Shown: piece by piece, positions 19,488-28,513 of the stretch
Position numbering within the stretch: the stretch's first letter is position 1
How the letters are laid out: each line of letters starts with the position of its first letter
Assembly: GCF_027497175.1 (NCBI RefSeq)
Contig: NZ_CP114901.1
Location: 4,278,001 to 4,342,000, forward strand
Direction: 5' to 3'
Origin: Verrucosispora sp. WMMD573
GTDB lineage: Bacteria; Actinomycetota; Actinomycetes; Mycobacteriales; Micromonosporaceae
DNA: 64,000 bases
Translations under genes and position numbers: made by a program
The notes under the pieces: model-generated
What the model saw: only the letters and a program-made list of their open reading frames with translations
Database searches by the model: none
Told to the model about the DNA's origin: nothing

Positions 19488-20363
19488 ATGTTCGGACAGA
19501 CCACCACAAGCACACCACCACCCACCGATCGTGGGCTGGAGGATCTCGACGCCGCGGCGCTGGCGTACGCGGCGCGGATCGAAGGGCTACCGCCGGAGCG
19601 TCGCCAGGAGGCCCGTGACGACCTGGTCCGGTTCGCGTTGCCGTTCGCGGGCCGGTTGGCCCGCCGCTACCGGGGGCGTGGGGAACCGTTGGAGGATCTG
19701 GAACAGGTGGCCCGCCTGGGGCTGGTCAACGCCGTCGACCGGTACGACCCGGAACGGGGTTCCTTCACCGCGTACGCGGCAATCACCATCGTGGGTGAGA
19801 TCAAGCGGCATTTCCGGGATCGCACCTGGGGTGTGCATGTGCCCCGCCGGCTACGTGACCTGATCCTGGAGGTCGGACAGGCGACGGCGGCGCTGACCAG
19901 TGAGCTGTCCCGGGCACCGACGGTGGCCGAACTGTCGAAGCGGCTGGAGACGCCGGAGGAGGAGATCCTCGCCGCGTTGGAGTCGGCGGCCGGCTACAGC
20001 CCCGCGTCGCTGAACGCGCCGGTCGGCGGGGAGAGTTCGGCGGAGTTCGGCGACCTGGTCGGCGAGTCGGACATCGCGCTGGAGTCGGTCGACGACCGGG
20101 TGACCGTCAGCGGGCTGCTGCACCGGCTGCCCTGGCGGGAGCGGCGGATCCTGGCCATGCGGTTCTACGGCAATCAGACCCAGGCCGAGATCGCGGCCCG
20201 CTTCGGCATCTCCCAGATGCACGTGTCCCGGTTGCTGTCGCGGGCGCTGACCTGGCTGCGCCAGGCGATGCTCGCCGACGCGCCGCCACCGTGGCAGAAC
20301 GGGTCTGCGGAGTCCGAGCCGGCCAACCAGCCGCGCGCCGCGGCTCCGGTGCGCGGACGCTGA
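19488..20363 (+). CDS. SigB/SigF/SigG-family RNA polymerase sigma factor
   Basis: A 291-residue alternative sigma factor of the stress/sporulation (SigB/SigF) class. Region 2 is seen as DLEQVARLGLVNAVDRYDPERGSFTAYAAITIVGEIKRHFRD, region 3 as PRRLRDLILEVGQA, and region 4 as LPWRERRILAMRFYGNQTQAEIAARFGISQMHVSRLLSRAL. It directs polymerase to GTTT-N14-16-GGGTA promoters in relatives, and several such sites occur in this window. No anti-sigma gene is adjacent, though a STAS-HATPase switch protein lies 2.2 kb downstream. ATG at 19488 has GAGGGAGG upstream. The residue strings here are split for reading; the domain order is what identifies it. Confidence 0.93.
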   Translation: MFGQTTTSTPPPTDRGLEDLDAAALAYAARIEGLPPERRQEARDDLVRFALPFAGRLARRYRGRGEPLEDLEQVARLGLVNAVDRYDPERGSFTAYAAITIVGEIKRHFRDRTWGVHVPRRLRDLILEVGQATAALTSELSRAPTVAELSKRLETPEEEILAALESAAGYSPASLNAPVGGESSAEFGDLVGESDIALESVDDRVTVSGLLHRLPWRERRILAMRFYGNQTQAEIAARFGISQMHVSRLLSRALTWLRQAMLADAPPPWQNGSAESEPANQPRAAAPVRGR

Positions 20364-20381
20364 CCGACCACCCGCGACGTC

Positions 20382-20414
20382 GTCGGGGCGGCACCCGGTG
20401 GGTGCCGCCCCGAC
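20382..20414. terminator. Bidirectional hairpin terminator
   Basis: Perfect 15-bp arms GTCGGGGCGGCACCC and GGGTGCCGCCCCGAC around a GGT loop, between the convergent sigma-factor and ctaD genes. No U-tract on either side, as is usual in actinobacteria. Confidence 0.85.
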
Positions 20415-20427
20415 CGGTACGCGTCGG

Positions 20428-22431
20428 TCAGTTCTGCGGGGTGTCACCGCGCCCACGCGGATGCCGCCAGCGGTCGTTGGGTTGCGGGTCGCGCTGCGCG
20501 CCCAGCGGGTTCTCCTCCGGTTCGTCGGTCTCCTCGAAGCTCGGCCGGCGTACCTGCTCCGGCTCCGGCACGTCGACCGGTCGGGCGCCGGACTGCGGCG
20601 CGGGTTGGTACGCCTCCGCCTCGCGTGCGCCGTGGGCGCCCTCGGCGGCCGGCGACTCGGGCGGGTGCGCCTCCCGGTGGATCTCGTCGCGGAACTCCTG
20701 CGGCGGCCGGGTGGTCCGCTGTGGCAGATCGCGGCCCAGATCGGAGACGAGCTCGCCGTACTTGGCGTCGAACGCGGGTCGTTCCGAACGGATCCGGGGC
20801 ATCCGGTCGAAGTTGCGCAGCGGTGGCGGGCAGGTGGTGGCCCACTCCAGGGAGTTGCCGAAGCCCCAGGGGTCGTCCACGGTCACCTCGGCGCCGTAGC
20901 GCCAGGACTTCCAGGCGTTCCAGATGAAGAACAGGGTGGACGCGCCGAGCACGAAGGCGAAGATGCTGGAGATGGTGTTCAGGGTGGTGAACCCGTCGGT
21001 GGGCAGGTAGTCGGCGTACCGGCGCGGCATGCCCTCGTTGCCGAGCCAGTGGTGCACCAGGAAGGTGCCGTGGAAGCCGATGAACATGGTCCAGAAGTGC
21101 AGCTTGCCGAGCCGCTCGTCGAGCAGCCGCCCGGTCATCTTCGGCCACCAGAAGTAGAAGCCGGCGAAGAGCGCGAAGACCACCGTGCCGAAGACCACGT
21201 AGTGGAAGTGGGCGACCACGAAGTAGCTGTCGTGGGTGTGCCAGTCGGCCGGCGGGCTGGCCAGCAGCACGCCGGTCAACCCGCCGAGCAGGAAGGTCAC
21301 CAGGAAGCCGATGGCGAACAGCATCGGTGTCTCGAAGGTGAGCTGTCCCTTCCACATGGTGCCGATCCAGTTGAAGAACTTCACCCCGGTCGGCACCGCG
21401 ATCAGGTAGCTCAGGATGCTGAAGAACGGCAGCAGCACCTGGCCGGTGGCGAACATGTGGTGCGCCCAGACCGTCATCGACAGCACGGTGATCGCGATGG
21501 TGGCCAGCACCAGACCGGTGTAGCCGAAGATCGGCTTACGGGAGAAGACCGGGATGACCTCGGTGATGATGCCGAAGAACGGCAGCGCGATGATGTAGAC
21601 CTCGGGGTGGCCGAAGAACCAGAACAGGTGCTGCCACAGCATCGGTCCGGCGGTGTCGGGGTTGAACACCTGCGCGTCGAGCAGCCGGTCGGCGCTGAGC
21701 GCCAGCAGCGCGGCGGCCAGCAGCGGGAAGACCAGGATCACCAGCACGCTGGTGAACAGCATGTTCCAGGTGAAGATCGGCATCCGGAACATGGTCATGC
21801 CCGGCGCGCGCAGGGTCAGGATCGTGGTGATCAGGTTGACCGCGCCGAGGATGGTGCCAAGCCCGGAGACCACCAGGCCGATCACCCACATGTTCGCCCC
21901 GACGCCGGGGGAGTGCTCGACGGTGCTCAGCGGCGTGTACGCGGTCCAGCCGAAGTCGGCCGAGCCGCCGGGGGTCAGGAAGCCGCCGACCACCATCAGC
22001 CCGCCGAAGAGGTAGAGCCAGTAGGCCAGCGCGTTGAGTCGGGGGAACGACACGTCCGGGGCGCCGATCTGGATCGGCACGATGTAGTTGGCGAAACCGA
22101 ACGCCGCGGGGGTGGCGAACAGCAGCAGCATCACCGCGCCGTGCGAGGTGAAGAGCTGGTTGTACTGCTCCGGGGCGAGAAACTGTAGACCGGGCCGGGC
22201 CAGCTCGGCGCGGATCACCATGGCCTCGATCCCGGCCAGCACGAAGAAGCCGAACGAGGTCAGCAGGTACAGCAGGCCGATCTGCTTGTGGTCGGTGGTG
22301 GCCAGGAACCTGACCAGCTTTCCGCCCGGAAGCGGCCTGCGCAGCGGTCCGGGGTAGCCGCCGAAGCGGGCCGGGGCGAGGATCGCCGGGCCCCGGTCCT
22401 GTCCGGGTTCGGTGGTTACCCGCTTGGGCAT
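20428..22431 (-). CDS. ctaD: Cytochrome c oxidase subunit I
   Basis: Catalytic haem-copper subunit of the aa3 oxidase, reducing O2 to water and pumping protons in the cytoplasmic membrane. Twelve helices are present with the haem and copper ligands: [11 protein letters not shown] (low-spin haem His), [10 protein letters not shown] (CuB His and its cross-linked Tyr), WAHHMF (CuB His pair) and FVVAHFHYV (haem a3 His). The 667-residue length exceeds the usual ~550-580 because of a Pro/Glu/Arg-rich hydrophilic tail of about 100 residues. ATG at 22431 follows AGGGTGAG; a GTG six bases earlier is possible. ctaC, ctaE and ctaF are not in the window. Confidence 0.95.
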   Translation of the reverse strand: MPKRVTTEPGQDRGPAILAPARFGGYPGPLRRPLPGGKLVRFLATTDHKQIGLLYLLTSFGFFVLAGIEAMVIRAELARPGLQFLAPEQYNQLFTSHGAVMLLLFATPAAFGFANYIVPIQIGAPDVSFPRLNALAYWLYLFGGLMVVGGFLTPGGSADFGWTAYTPLSTVEHSPGVGANMWVIGLVVSGLGTILGAVNLITTILTLRAPGMTMFRMPIFTWNMLFTSVLVILVFPLLAAALLALSADRLLDAQVFNPDTAGPMLWQHLFWFFGHPEVYIIALPFFGIITEVIPVFSRKPIFGYTGLVLATIAITVLSMTVWAHHMFATGQVLLPFFSILSYLIAVPTGVKFFNWIGTMWKGQLTFETPMLFAIGFLVTFLLGGLTGVLLASPPADWHTHDSYFVVAHFHYVVFGTVVFALFAGFYFWWPKMTGRLLDERLGKLHFWTMFIGFHGTFLVHHWLGNEGMPRRYADYLPTDGFTTLNTISSIFAFVLGASTLFFIWNAWKSWRYGAEVTVDDPWGFGNSLEWATTCPPPLRNFDRMPRIRSERPAFDAKYGELVSDLGRDLPQRTTRPPQEFRDEIHREAHPPESPAAEGAHGAREAEAYQPAPQSGARPVDVPEPEQVRRPSFEETDEPEENPLGAQRDPQPNDRWRHPRGRGDTPQN

Positions 22432-22474
22432 GAGCACTCACCCTGGGTCGACGACGGATAAGGACGGGCGTGGC

Positions 22475-22499
22475 TACCCACCCCGTCGACCATGTAACC
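22475..22499 (-). promoter_or_regulatory. Possible SigB/SigF-type promoter for ctaD
   Basis: On the minus strand GGTT, 16 bases, then GGGTAG, ending 44 bases before the ctaD start. It fits the loose consensus GNNT-N14-16-GGGTA but the -35 is not the strong GTTT form, so this is a weaker call. Confidence 0.35.
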
Positions 22500-22520
22500 A
22501 GGCGAGAGCGGTAATTTCGG

Positions 22521-23249
22521 TCAATTCGCCGGTAGCGTGGCCCAGACGGCCTTTCCGTCGCCGGCCGGGGCACTGCCCCAGCGATCGGCCAGCTCGCGTA
22601 CCAGCATCAGCCCCCGGCCGCCCTCGTCGCGCTGCCCGGCCGCGCTGGGCCGGGCCGCCGCGCTGCTGCCGTCGATCACGGCCAGGTGCAGCCAGGGCCG
22701 GCGCAGGGTCACCGTGACCTGCATCGGGGTACCCGCGTGCCGGACCACGTTGCCGACCAGCTCGCTGAGGACCACCGAGGCCGGGCCGGCCGCCTCGGGC
22801 AGGTTCCACCGGGCGCAGGCGTCGACCACCAGTTCCCGGGCCCGCCGACAGGCCGCCGCCACCGGGTCCAGGCGCAGCCGCAGCCGGGTCACGGCGGATG
22901 CGCCGGCGAACCGGCTCGCCTCGTCGCAGCTGTCCCGCATCGGCACCACCCGGCAGGCCGTGGAGCCGGTCAGCAGGGCGGCGGCTTCCGGATGTGGCGC
23001 GCAGAGCACCAGCGGCACCACCGGCCAGTCCGCGGCGCGACGCGCCACGGCGGCGAAGACGGCCACCGCCAGCCGCTCCCGCACGGTCAGCTCGGTCAGG
23101 TCGACCACCAGCGCGTCGGGCTGCCGGGCAAGACACTGCTCCAGGTGCGCGTACACCTCACGCATCGAGATCATGTCGAGGGTGCCGGCCAGGCGTACGA
23201 CGGTGATCTGTGCTCCGTCGTGCACCTGGCAGGTGATCCGGCTCGCCAT
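22521..23249 (-). CDS. STAS - HATPase fusion switch regulator
   Basis: A 242-residue protein with an anti-anti-sigma-like STAS domain (residues ~5-95; TVVRLAGTLDMISMREVY, ALVVDLTELTVRERLAV) fused to an RsbW-like GHKL ATPase domain (~125-240; VLSELVGNVVRHAGTPM is the N-box, GGRGLMLVRELADRWG the G-box region). These normally occur as partner proteins that switch SigB-type sigma factors on and off. ATG at 23249 is chosen over an upstream start at 23333 because a GTTT-N16-GGGTAC promoter lies at 23289-23313 and GAGGGTGGA immediately precedes this ATG. It probably acts on a sigma factor such as the one at 19.5 kb. Confidence 0.85.
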   Translation of the reverse strand: MASRITCQVHDGAQITVVRLAGTLDMISMREVYAHLEQCLARQPDALVVDLTELTVRERLAVAVFAAVARRAADWPVVPLVLCAPHPEAAALLTGSTACRVVPMRDSCDEASRFAGASAVTRLRLRLDPVAAACRRARELVVDACARWNLPEAAGPASVVLSELVGNVVRHAGTPMQVTVTLRRPWLHLAVIDGSSAAARPSAAGQRDEGGRGLMLVRELADRWGSAPAGDGKAVWATLPAN

Positions 23250-23288
23250 TTCCACCCTCGTCTCGGCGGTCTCGCAGAGACTGGCAGG

Positions 23289-23313
23289 TACCCGGCCCTC
23301 CACCGGGTGAAAC
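23289..23313 (-). promoter_or_regulatory. SigB/SigF-type promoter of the STAS-HATPase gene
   Basis: Minus strand GTTT (23313-23310), 16 bases, GGGTAC (23293-23288), with the gene start at 23249 about 40 bases downstream. Exact match to the SigB/SigF consensus; implies feedback between the switch protein and its sigma factor. Confidence 0.7.
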
Positions 23314-23334
23314 GCCGCCGTGGGGCCGGACACG

Positions 23335-24351
23335 TCATGCCGCGGCTACCTGTCGTCGCGGCAGCTGGTGCTGCAACTCCGCCAGCGGGGGCCGCTCCTC
23401 CACGGCGACGTCGCTGACCACGATCTCCCGGTCCAGGTTCGGCAGCGCGTCCGAGCCGCCGCGGCGGAACTGGGTCAGCAGGGCGGTGGGCAGCATGTCC
23501 GAATTCGCCCAGCCCCGGCGCTGCAAGCGCGACCAGGCGGTGAGCATGATCTGGGCGGACATCCGGCCCAGCGCGGCGGTGTCCTGGTGCCGGTGCTTAC
23601 GCTCGCCGAGATCCACCTGGGCCAGCGCGTCCAACCCGACGAGTTCGAGCAGGTCGATCAGCATGGCGGTCTCGACGCCGTAGCCGGAGACGAACGGCAC
23701 CCGCGACAGCACCTCCCGGCGGCCGGCGTACTCACCGGCGAGGGGCTGCACGAACCCGGCCAGTTCCGGCCAGAACAGGTTCAGCATCGGCCGGGCCATC
23801 AGCTCCGTCACCCGGCCGCCGCCGTCGGCCTCCACCCCGCTGCTGCTGACCAGGGGCCGGTGGTAGAAGCCCTTGACGAAGTCGACCGACGGGTCGGTCA
23901 GCAACGGACCGAGCAGCCCGGTGACGAAGTGCGGCCGGAACTCGCGCAGGTCGGCGTCGACGAAGGCGACCACGTCGCCCTCCGCCGCGGCCAGGCCGGC
24001 CCAGAGGGCGTCTCCCTTGCCGGTCAGCCGGGGCAGCCCACGGGTCATCGCGTCCTGGCCGACCACCTCGGCGCCGGCGGCCCGGGCCACCGCGGCGGTG
24101 CGGTCGGTGGACCGCGAGTCGACCACGATCAGCTCGTCGACAAGCGACACCCGGTCCATCAGGTGCTCGCGGATGGTCGCCACGATCGCCCCGACAGTGG
24201 CTTCCTCGTTACGCGCCGGCAGCACCACGCTGACCCGGCTGTCACCCTTGGCCCGCAGGAGTCGTCGGGTCGGCCAGTCGGCCGCCGAGGTGGTTCGATA
24301 GGTGGCCCAGGCCTCCACCACCGGCGAGACCAGAGATTCGTTCTTGCGCAC
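23335..24351 (-). CDS. gpgS: Glucosyl-3-phosphoglycerate synthase
   Basis: GT81-family glycosyltransferase that joins glucose from UDP-glucose to 3-phosphoglycerate, the first step to glucosylglycerate and methylglucose lipopolysaccharides. The 338 residues include the nucleotide-binding strand SVVLPARNEEATVGAIV, VVDSRSTDRTA, the metal-binding DxD-type FVDADLREF near residue 130, and the family-specific ARPMLNLFWPELAGFVQPLAGEYAGR region. GTG at 24351 has GAGGGGGTG upstream. It precedes the STAS-HATPase gene by 85 bases in the same direction but that gene has its own promoter. Confidence 0.92.
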   Translation of the reverse strand: MRKNESLVSPVVEAWATYRTTSAADWPTRRLLRAKGDSRVSVVLPARNEEATVGAIVATIREHLMDRVSLVDELIVVDSRSTDRTAAVARAAGAEVVGQDAMTRGLPRLTGKGDALWAGLAAAEGDVVAFVDADLREFRPHFVTGLLGPLLTDPSVDFVKGFYHRPLVSSSGVEADGGGRVTELMARPMLNLFWPELAGFVQPLAGEYAGRREVLSRVPFVSGYGVETAMLIDLLELVGLDALAQVDLGERKHRHQDTAALGRMSAQIMLTAWSRLQRRGWANSDMLPTALLTQFRRGGSDALPNLDREIVVSDVAVEERPPLAELQHQLPRRQVAAA

Positions 24352-24637
24352 AGGCACCCCCTCGTCGGCGGGAAGACCGGGAAATGGATTTCCCAGCACC
24401 CCGCACGCTAACCGGATCGGTCCCCCAGCTTGATCACAAGCGTGCTCCGTCCACGTTCCCGGCTGATGAACCTCTGATTGCGCCTCGTCGGCCATCCCAA
24501 TTTTCGCGATCCTGCACTTCTGGTCGGTTTGATGCCTGCGGTGTCCCTTATGTCGAGACGGAAAGTGCAAGATCTGTGAGGTTTCGGGGGGCGGGCGGGA
24601 CGTTCAAGATCGGTCTGGTCGCGTACCGTTGCGGCTC

Positions 24638-26932
24638 ATGGGTGTGTCGCAACGGTTGAAGACCAGGTTTCGTCGGTTCCTCCAGCGCCCGGGGACCACG
24701 GTCGATCTGGCCCCGCTGGAGAAGCTGCTGCCGGTCATCGAGGCCCGCGAGGAGGAGATCTCGGCGTTCGACGACGCCGAACTCACCGAGGCGGCGACCG
24801 CGGCGTCGAGCTACGAGGAGATCTGTGCGCTCGGCCGCGAGGCGGCCCGCCGCGGCATCGACCAGCGTCCGTACGATGTCCAGCTGCTGGGCGCCATGTC
24901 GCTGCTCTCCGGCAAGGTCGCCGAGATGGCCACCGGTGAGGGTAAGACGCTCACCGCGGCGATCGCCGCGTACGGGCACGTCCGGCTGGGCAACGGGCCG
25001 GTGCACGTGCTGACCGTCAACGACTACCTGGCCCGCCGCGACGCCCAGTGGATGGAGCCGATCTACACCCTGCTCGGGCTCACCGTCGGCTGGGTCAACG
25101 AGGCGTCCACCCCGATCGAGCGGCGGGCCGCGTACGCCTGCGACGTCACCTACGTCTCGGTGAGCGAGGCCGGCTTCGACTTTCTCCGCGACCAGCTCGT
25201 CACCGACATCGAGGACCGGGTGCAGCGCCCGCTGCGTACCGCGATCGTCGACGAGGCCGACTCGATCCTGATCGACGAGGCCCGGGTGCCGATGGTGCTC
25301 GCCGGCTCGGTGCCCGGCGAGCAGGACCCGGTCCACGCCGCCGCGGCGCTGGTGCGCGGTCTGCGCAAGGGCAGGCACTACACGGTGGCCGAGGACGGCC
25401 GGAGCGTCGCCTTCACCGCCACCGGTCTGGCCGCCGTCGAGGCCAAGCTCGGCATCGACCTGTACGACGAGGAGAACGTGGAGCAGCTCTCCGCGGTCAA
25501 CGTGGCGCTGCACGCGCACGCCCTGCTGCACCGGGACGTGGACTACATCGTCCGGGACAACACGGTCGAGCTGATCGACGAGATGCGGGGGCGGGTCGCC
25601 CAGCGCCGCCGCTGGCCCGACGGGCTCCAGGCGGCGGTCGAGGCCAAGGAGGGGCTGGACGCCACGGCCGAGGGCGAGGTGCTGGGCACCATCGCCGTGC
25701 AGGCGTACGTCGGGCTCTACCCGGTGGTCTGCGGGATGACCGCCACCGCGGTGCTCGTCGGCGACCAGTTGCGGGAGTTCTTCGGCCTGGAGGTCGCGGT
25801 GATCCCGCCGAACACCCCGTGCGTGCGGGTCGACGAGCCGGACCGCATCTACGCCACCCGGGCGGAGAAGGAGGAGGCGCTGGTCGACGAGATCCGGCGC
25901 TGCCACGCCGACGGGCGCCCGGTGCTGGTCGGCACGCTGGACGTCAAGGAGTCCGAGCAGCTGGCGGCCGGGCTCAACGCCGCCGGGGTGCCGTGCGTGG
26001 TGCTCAACGCGAAGAACGACGACGAGGAAGCGGCGATCATCGCCGAAGCCGGCGCGTACGGCGCGGTCACCGTCTCCACCCAGATGGCCGGCCGGGGTGT
26101 GGACATCCGCCTCGGCGGCAGCGACCAGGCCGACCGGGAGCGGGTGGCCGAGCTCGGCGGTCTCTACGTCATCGGCAGTGGCCGGCACGACAGCCGCCGC
26201 GTCGACGACCAGCTGCGTGGCCGGGCCGGTCGTCAGGGTGACCCCGGTGGCTCGGTCTTCTACGTCAGCCTGGAGGACGACCTGGTCGTCCGCCACGCCG
26301 GTGACACCGTGCCGCCGTCACCCCGGATGAACGCCGACGGCCTGGTCACCGACCCGCAGGTGGACTACGCCGTCGAGCATGCCCAGCGGGTCGCGGAGGG
26401 GGTCAACCACGAGATCCACCGCAACACCTGGCGCTACAGCGTGGTCATCGAGCAGCAGCGCAAGGCCCTCGCCGAGCGGCGGGAGCGGCTGCTCACCAGC
26501 GATGTCGCGGCCCTGATGCTGCTGGACAAGATGCCGGAGAAGGCCGGCGAGATGGACGAGGACCTGCTGGCCCAGGTGGCCCGGTCGATCGCCCTCTACC
26601 ACCTCGACCGGCTGTGGGCGTCGCACCTGGCCGAGCTGTCGGAGGTCCGCGAGGGCGTGCACCTGCGGGCCCTGGGACGACTCGATCCGCTCGACGAGTT
26701 CCACCGGGCCGCGGTACCGGCCTTCACCGAGCTGGTGCCGGCGATCGAGGCGCGTACGCTCGCGACCTTCGCCGAGACCGAGTTCGACGAGGACTGGGAG
26801 CCCGACGCGGCGGAACTGGTCCGCCCGAGCGCCACCTGGACGTACCTGGTGCACGACAACCCGTTCGGCTCCGAGCTGGACCGGCTGATCGCCTCGGTCG
26901 GGCGGCGGCTCAGCGGGGCCGGCTCCCGCTGA
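24638..26932 (+). CDS. secA2: SecA2 accessory preprotein translocase ATPase
   Basis: A 764-residue SecA-type motor, shorter than the ~950-residue housekeeping SecA and lacking the C-terminal zinc-binding tail, so it is the accessory SecA2 form. Walker A is MATGEGKT (residues ~97-104), Walker B VDEADSILIDEA (~203), and motif VI QLRGRAGRQGDPG. SecA2 exports a subset of proteins through the SecYEG channel in actinobacteria. The ATG at 24638 lies eight bases after TACCGT (24624-24629), pointing to a leaderless transcript. No dedicated substrate gene is adjacent. Confidence 0.93.
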   Translation: MGVSQRLKTRFRRFLQRPGTTVDLAPLEKLLPVIEAREEEISAFDDAELTEAATAASSYEEICALGREAARRGIDQRPYDVQLLGAMSLLSGKVAEMATGEGKTLTAAIAAYGHVRLGNGPVHVLTVNDYLARRDAQWMEPIYTLLGLTVGWVNEASTPIERRAAYACDVTYVSVSEAGFDFLRDQLVTDIEDRVQRPLRTAIVDEADSILIDEARVPMVLAGSVPGEQDPVHAAAALVRGLRKGRHYTVAEDGRSVAFTATGLAAVEAKLGIDLYDEENVEQLSAVNVALHAHALLHRDVDYIVRDNTVELIDEMRGRVAQRRRWPDGLQAAVEAKEGLDATAEGEVLGTIAVQAYVGLYPVVCGMTATAVLVGDQLREFFGLEVAVIPPNTPCVRVDEPDRIYATRAEKEEALVDEIRRCHADGRPVLVGTLDVKESEQLAAGLNAAGVPCVVLNAKNDDEEAAIIAEAGAYGAVTVSTQMAGRGVDIRLGGSDQADRERVAELGGLYVIGSGRHDSRRVDDQLRGRAGRQGDPGGSVFYVSLEDDLVVRHAGDTVPPSPRMNADGLVTDPQVDYAVEHAQRVAEGVNHEIHRNTWRYSVVIEQQRKALAERRERLLTSDVAALMLLDKMPEKAGEMDEDLLAQVARSIALYHLDRLWASHLAELSEVREGVHLRALGRLDPLDEFHRAAVPAFTELVPAIEARTLATFAETEFDEDWEPDAAELVRPSATWTYLVHDNPFGSELDRLIASVGRRLSGAGSR

Positions 26933-26997
26933 GTAGTCCGGTCCGGCCCACCCCTGCCGGCGGCACCCGTACCCTGGGAGGGGCCCCGGTATGCGCC

Positions 26998-27023
26998 GCT
27001 TCGACCGTTGTGGGCGCGGGTAG
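26998..27023 (+). promoter_or_regulatory. Possible SigB/SigF-type promoter for the GAF-ANTAR gene
   Basis: GCTT at 26998-27001, 16 bases, GGGTAG at 27018-27023. Matches GNNT-N14-16-GGGTA; about 60 bases before the mini-ORF that leads into the GAF-ANTAR gene. Confidence 0.45.
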
Positions 27024-27084
27024 TAGGGCGATCGTGATGTCCAGGGCGGCTCCGGCACGGGGGGCCCAGTCGAGGAGGATACGG

Positions 27085-27126
27085 GTGACGACGCTGACCG
27101 GGCGTACGGGAGCCGCGGGCTCGTGA
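27085..27126 (+). CDS. 13-codon leader mini-ORF overlapping the GAF-ANTAR start
   Basis: GTG at 27085 follows a strong GAGGAGGA ribosome-binding site and encodes MTTLTGRTGAAGS before a TGA at 27124-27126. The stop overlaps the GTG of the GAF-ANTAR gene (GTGA), so ribosomes ending here would restart on the regulator. The larger gene has no ribosome-binding site of its own and no earlier start in frame. Either this is translational coupling or a single-base error has split one longer N-terminus. Confidence 0.5.
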   Translation: MTTLTGRTGAAGS

Positions 27127-27863
27127 ACCTGGAGACGCGTACCCCGCTGGCGGAGACGCTCGGCGTGTTGGAGACGGCTGCCCTGCTGCGGGAGTTGACC
27201 GCGGGGCTGATCGCCGTGGACGACTTCGACGCGGCGCTGTCCGCGCTGGTCCGGATCACCCGGGATGCCCTCGGCGGCATCGCCTGGTGCGGGTTCACCG
27301 CCCTGCGGGCCGGCGAGCCGGCCGGCGTGGCCGCCTCCGACTCCCGGCTCAGCGGCCTGGACGACCTGCGGTACGGTCCGGACACCCCGGCGATGGAGGC
27401 GATCCGCCGCCGGGAGATGGTCGGCGCGGAGGAACTGGACATCGAAACGCGCTGGCCGGACTGGACACCGCAGGCCCGCGAACTGGGCGTACGCGGGGTC
27501 ATCTCGGCCCCCGTCGACATCGACGAGCAGGTGATCGGCGCGGTCAACCTGTACGCCGCCCAGCCCGACGCGCTGACCCCCGGCCACCAGCTGACCGCGA
27601 TGCTGCTGGCCGAGCACGCCGGCCTGCTGCTGGCGGCCGTGCGCGACCGGGAGAAGCGCGCCGCGCTGATCGGACAGCAGGACAGCGCGCTGCTCAACGA
27701 CGGCGTGATCGGTCAGGCGGTCGGCGTCATCATGACCCAGCGCGGCTGCCCCGCCGAGGACGCCCTCGACGTGCTGCGCAGCGCGGCATCGTCGCTGTCG
27801 ATCCCGCTTCGGGAGGTGGCGGAGCGGCTCGTCAGCACGGTCTCGCGGCCCCGGGACAACTGA
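27123..27863 (+). CDS. GAF and ANTAR domain RNA-binding antiterminator
   Basis: A 246-residue sensor-output protein. Residues ~25-165 form a GAF domain (LITRD-type start, WCGFTALRAGEPAGVAASD, VISAPVDIDEQVIGAVNLYA), and ~175-240 an ANTAR domain (LLNDGVIGQAVGVIMTQRGCPAEDALDVLRSAASS), which binds paired RNA hairpins and prevents termination. Such proteins are abundant in actinobacteria and respond to small molecules or redox. GTG at 27123 overlaps a leader mini-ORF by GTGA. A SigB-like promoter candidate lies upstream. Confidence 0.9.
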   Translation: MNLETRTPLAETLGVLETAALLRELTAGLIAVDDFDAALSALVRITRDALGGIAWCGFTALRAGEPAGVAASDSRLSGLDDLRYGPDTPAMEAIRRREMVGAEELDIETRWPDWTPQARELGVRGVISAPVDIDEQVIGAVNLYAAQPDALTPGHQLTAMLLAEHAGLLLAAVRDREKRAALIGQQDSALLNDGVIGQAVGVIMTQRGCPAEDALDVLRSAASSLSIPLREVAERLVSTVSRPRDN

Positions 27864-27875
27864 CCGGGGCGTGTC

Positions 27876-27901
27876 GTTTCGCCCGGGTGGCGCCCGGGTA
27901 G
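27876..27901 (+). promoter_or_regulatory. SigB/SigF-type promoter of the DUF2231 gene
   Basis: GTTT at 27876-27879, 16 bases, GGGTAG at 27896-27901; the ATG lies 43 bases downstream. Confidence 0.65.
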
Positions 27902-27943
27902 CACCCTGGACTGATGGACCGAACCTAATCCAGGGGGACCACG

Positions 27944-28444
27944 ATGCAGAGCCGGCTGCGGGTGCAGGGACACCCCATCCAACCGATGCTGGTGACCTTT
28001 CCGTACGGGCTCTTCGTCTGTGCCGTCATCTTCGACCTCGCCGACGTGGCCGGCGGCCCGGTCTTCCTCGGCGAGGTCGGCTATTGGACGGCGGTGGCCG
28101 CGCTGGTGACGGCGGCGTTGACCGCGGTGGCCGGGATGGTGGACCTGTGGGACGTACCGCCCGACCGGACTCGCCGCACGGCGATCAGCTTCAACGTCGT
28201 CAACGCCGGAATGGCCGGGCTGTTCCTGCTCTCCTGCCTGGTTCGGGCGGACGCGACGAACCGCGGTGCCACCCCGGCGCTGCTGGTCGTCGAAGTGCTC
28301 GGCCTGGCCGTCGGTGGGGTGGGCGTCCACCTCGGCGCGCGGCTGATGCGCCATTTCGACACCACCCGGCCCGAGACGACAAGCGTCGAGCTCGTGCGCG
28401 GCGTGGACGGCCCCACCGTCGAGGTCGTACGCCCGCGTCCGTAG
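27944..28444 (+). CDS. DUF2231 membrane protein
   Basis: A 166-residue four-helix membrane protein matching DUF2231: it starts with GHPIQPMLVTFPYGLFVCAVIFDL, where the conserved HP..H/Q motif precedes the first helix, followed by GYWTAVAALVTAALTAVAGMVDL. Members often carry haem- or metal-related His and sit in stress or respiratory loci; the role is not established. ATG at 27944 has AGGGGG upstream, and a SigB/SigF-type promoter lies just before it. Confidence 0.85.
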   Translation: MQSRLRVQGHPIQPMLVTFPYGLFVCAVIFDLADVAGGPVFLGEVGYWTAVAALVTAALTAVAGMVDLWDVPPDRTRRTAISFNVVNAGMAGLFLLSCLVRADATNRGATPALLVVEVLGLAVGGVGVHLGARLMRHFDTTRPETTSVELVRGVDGPTVEVVRPRP

Positions 28445-28513
28445 CCGTCCGGGTGCTGCTGCGCCCGACGGTGTCGGCGGCCGACGCTGCGTCGGGGCGC
28501 GTCGGATAACGCG

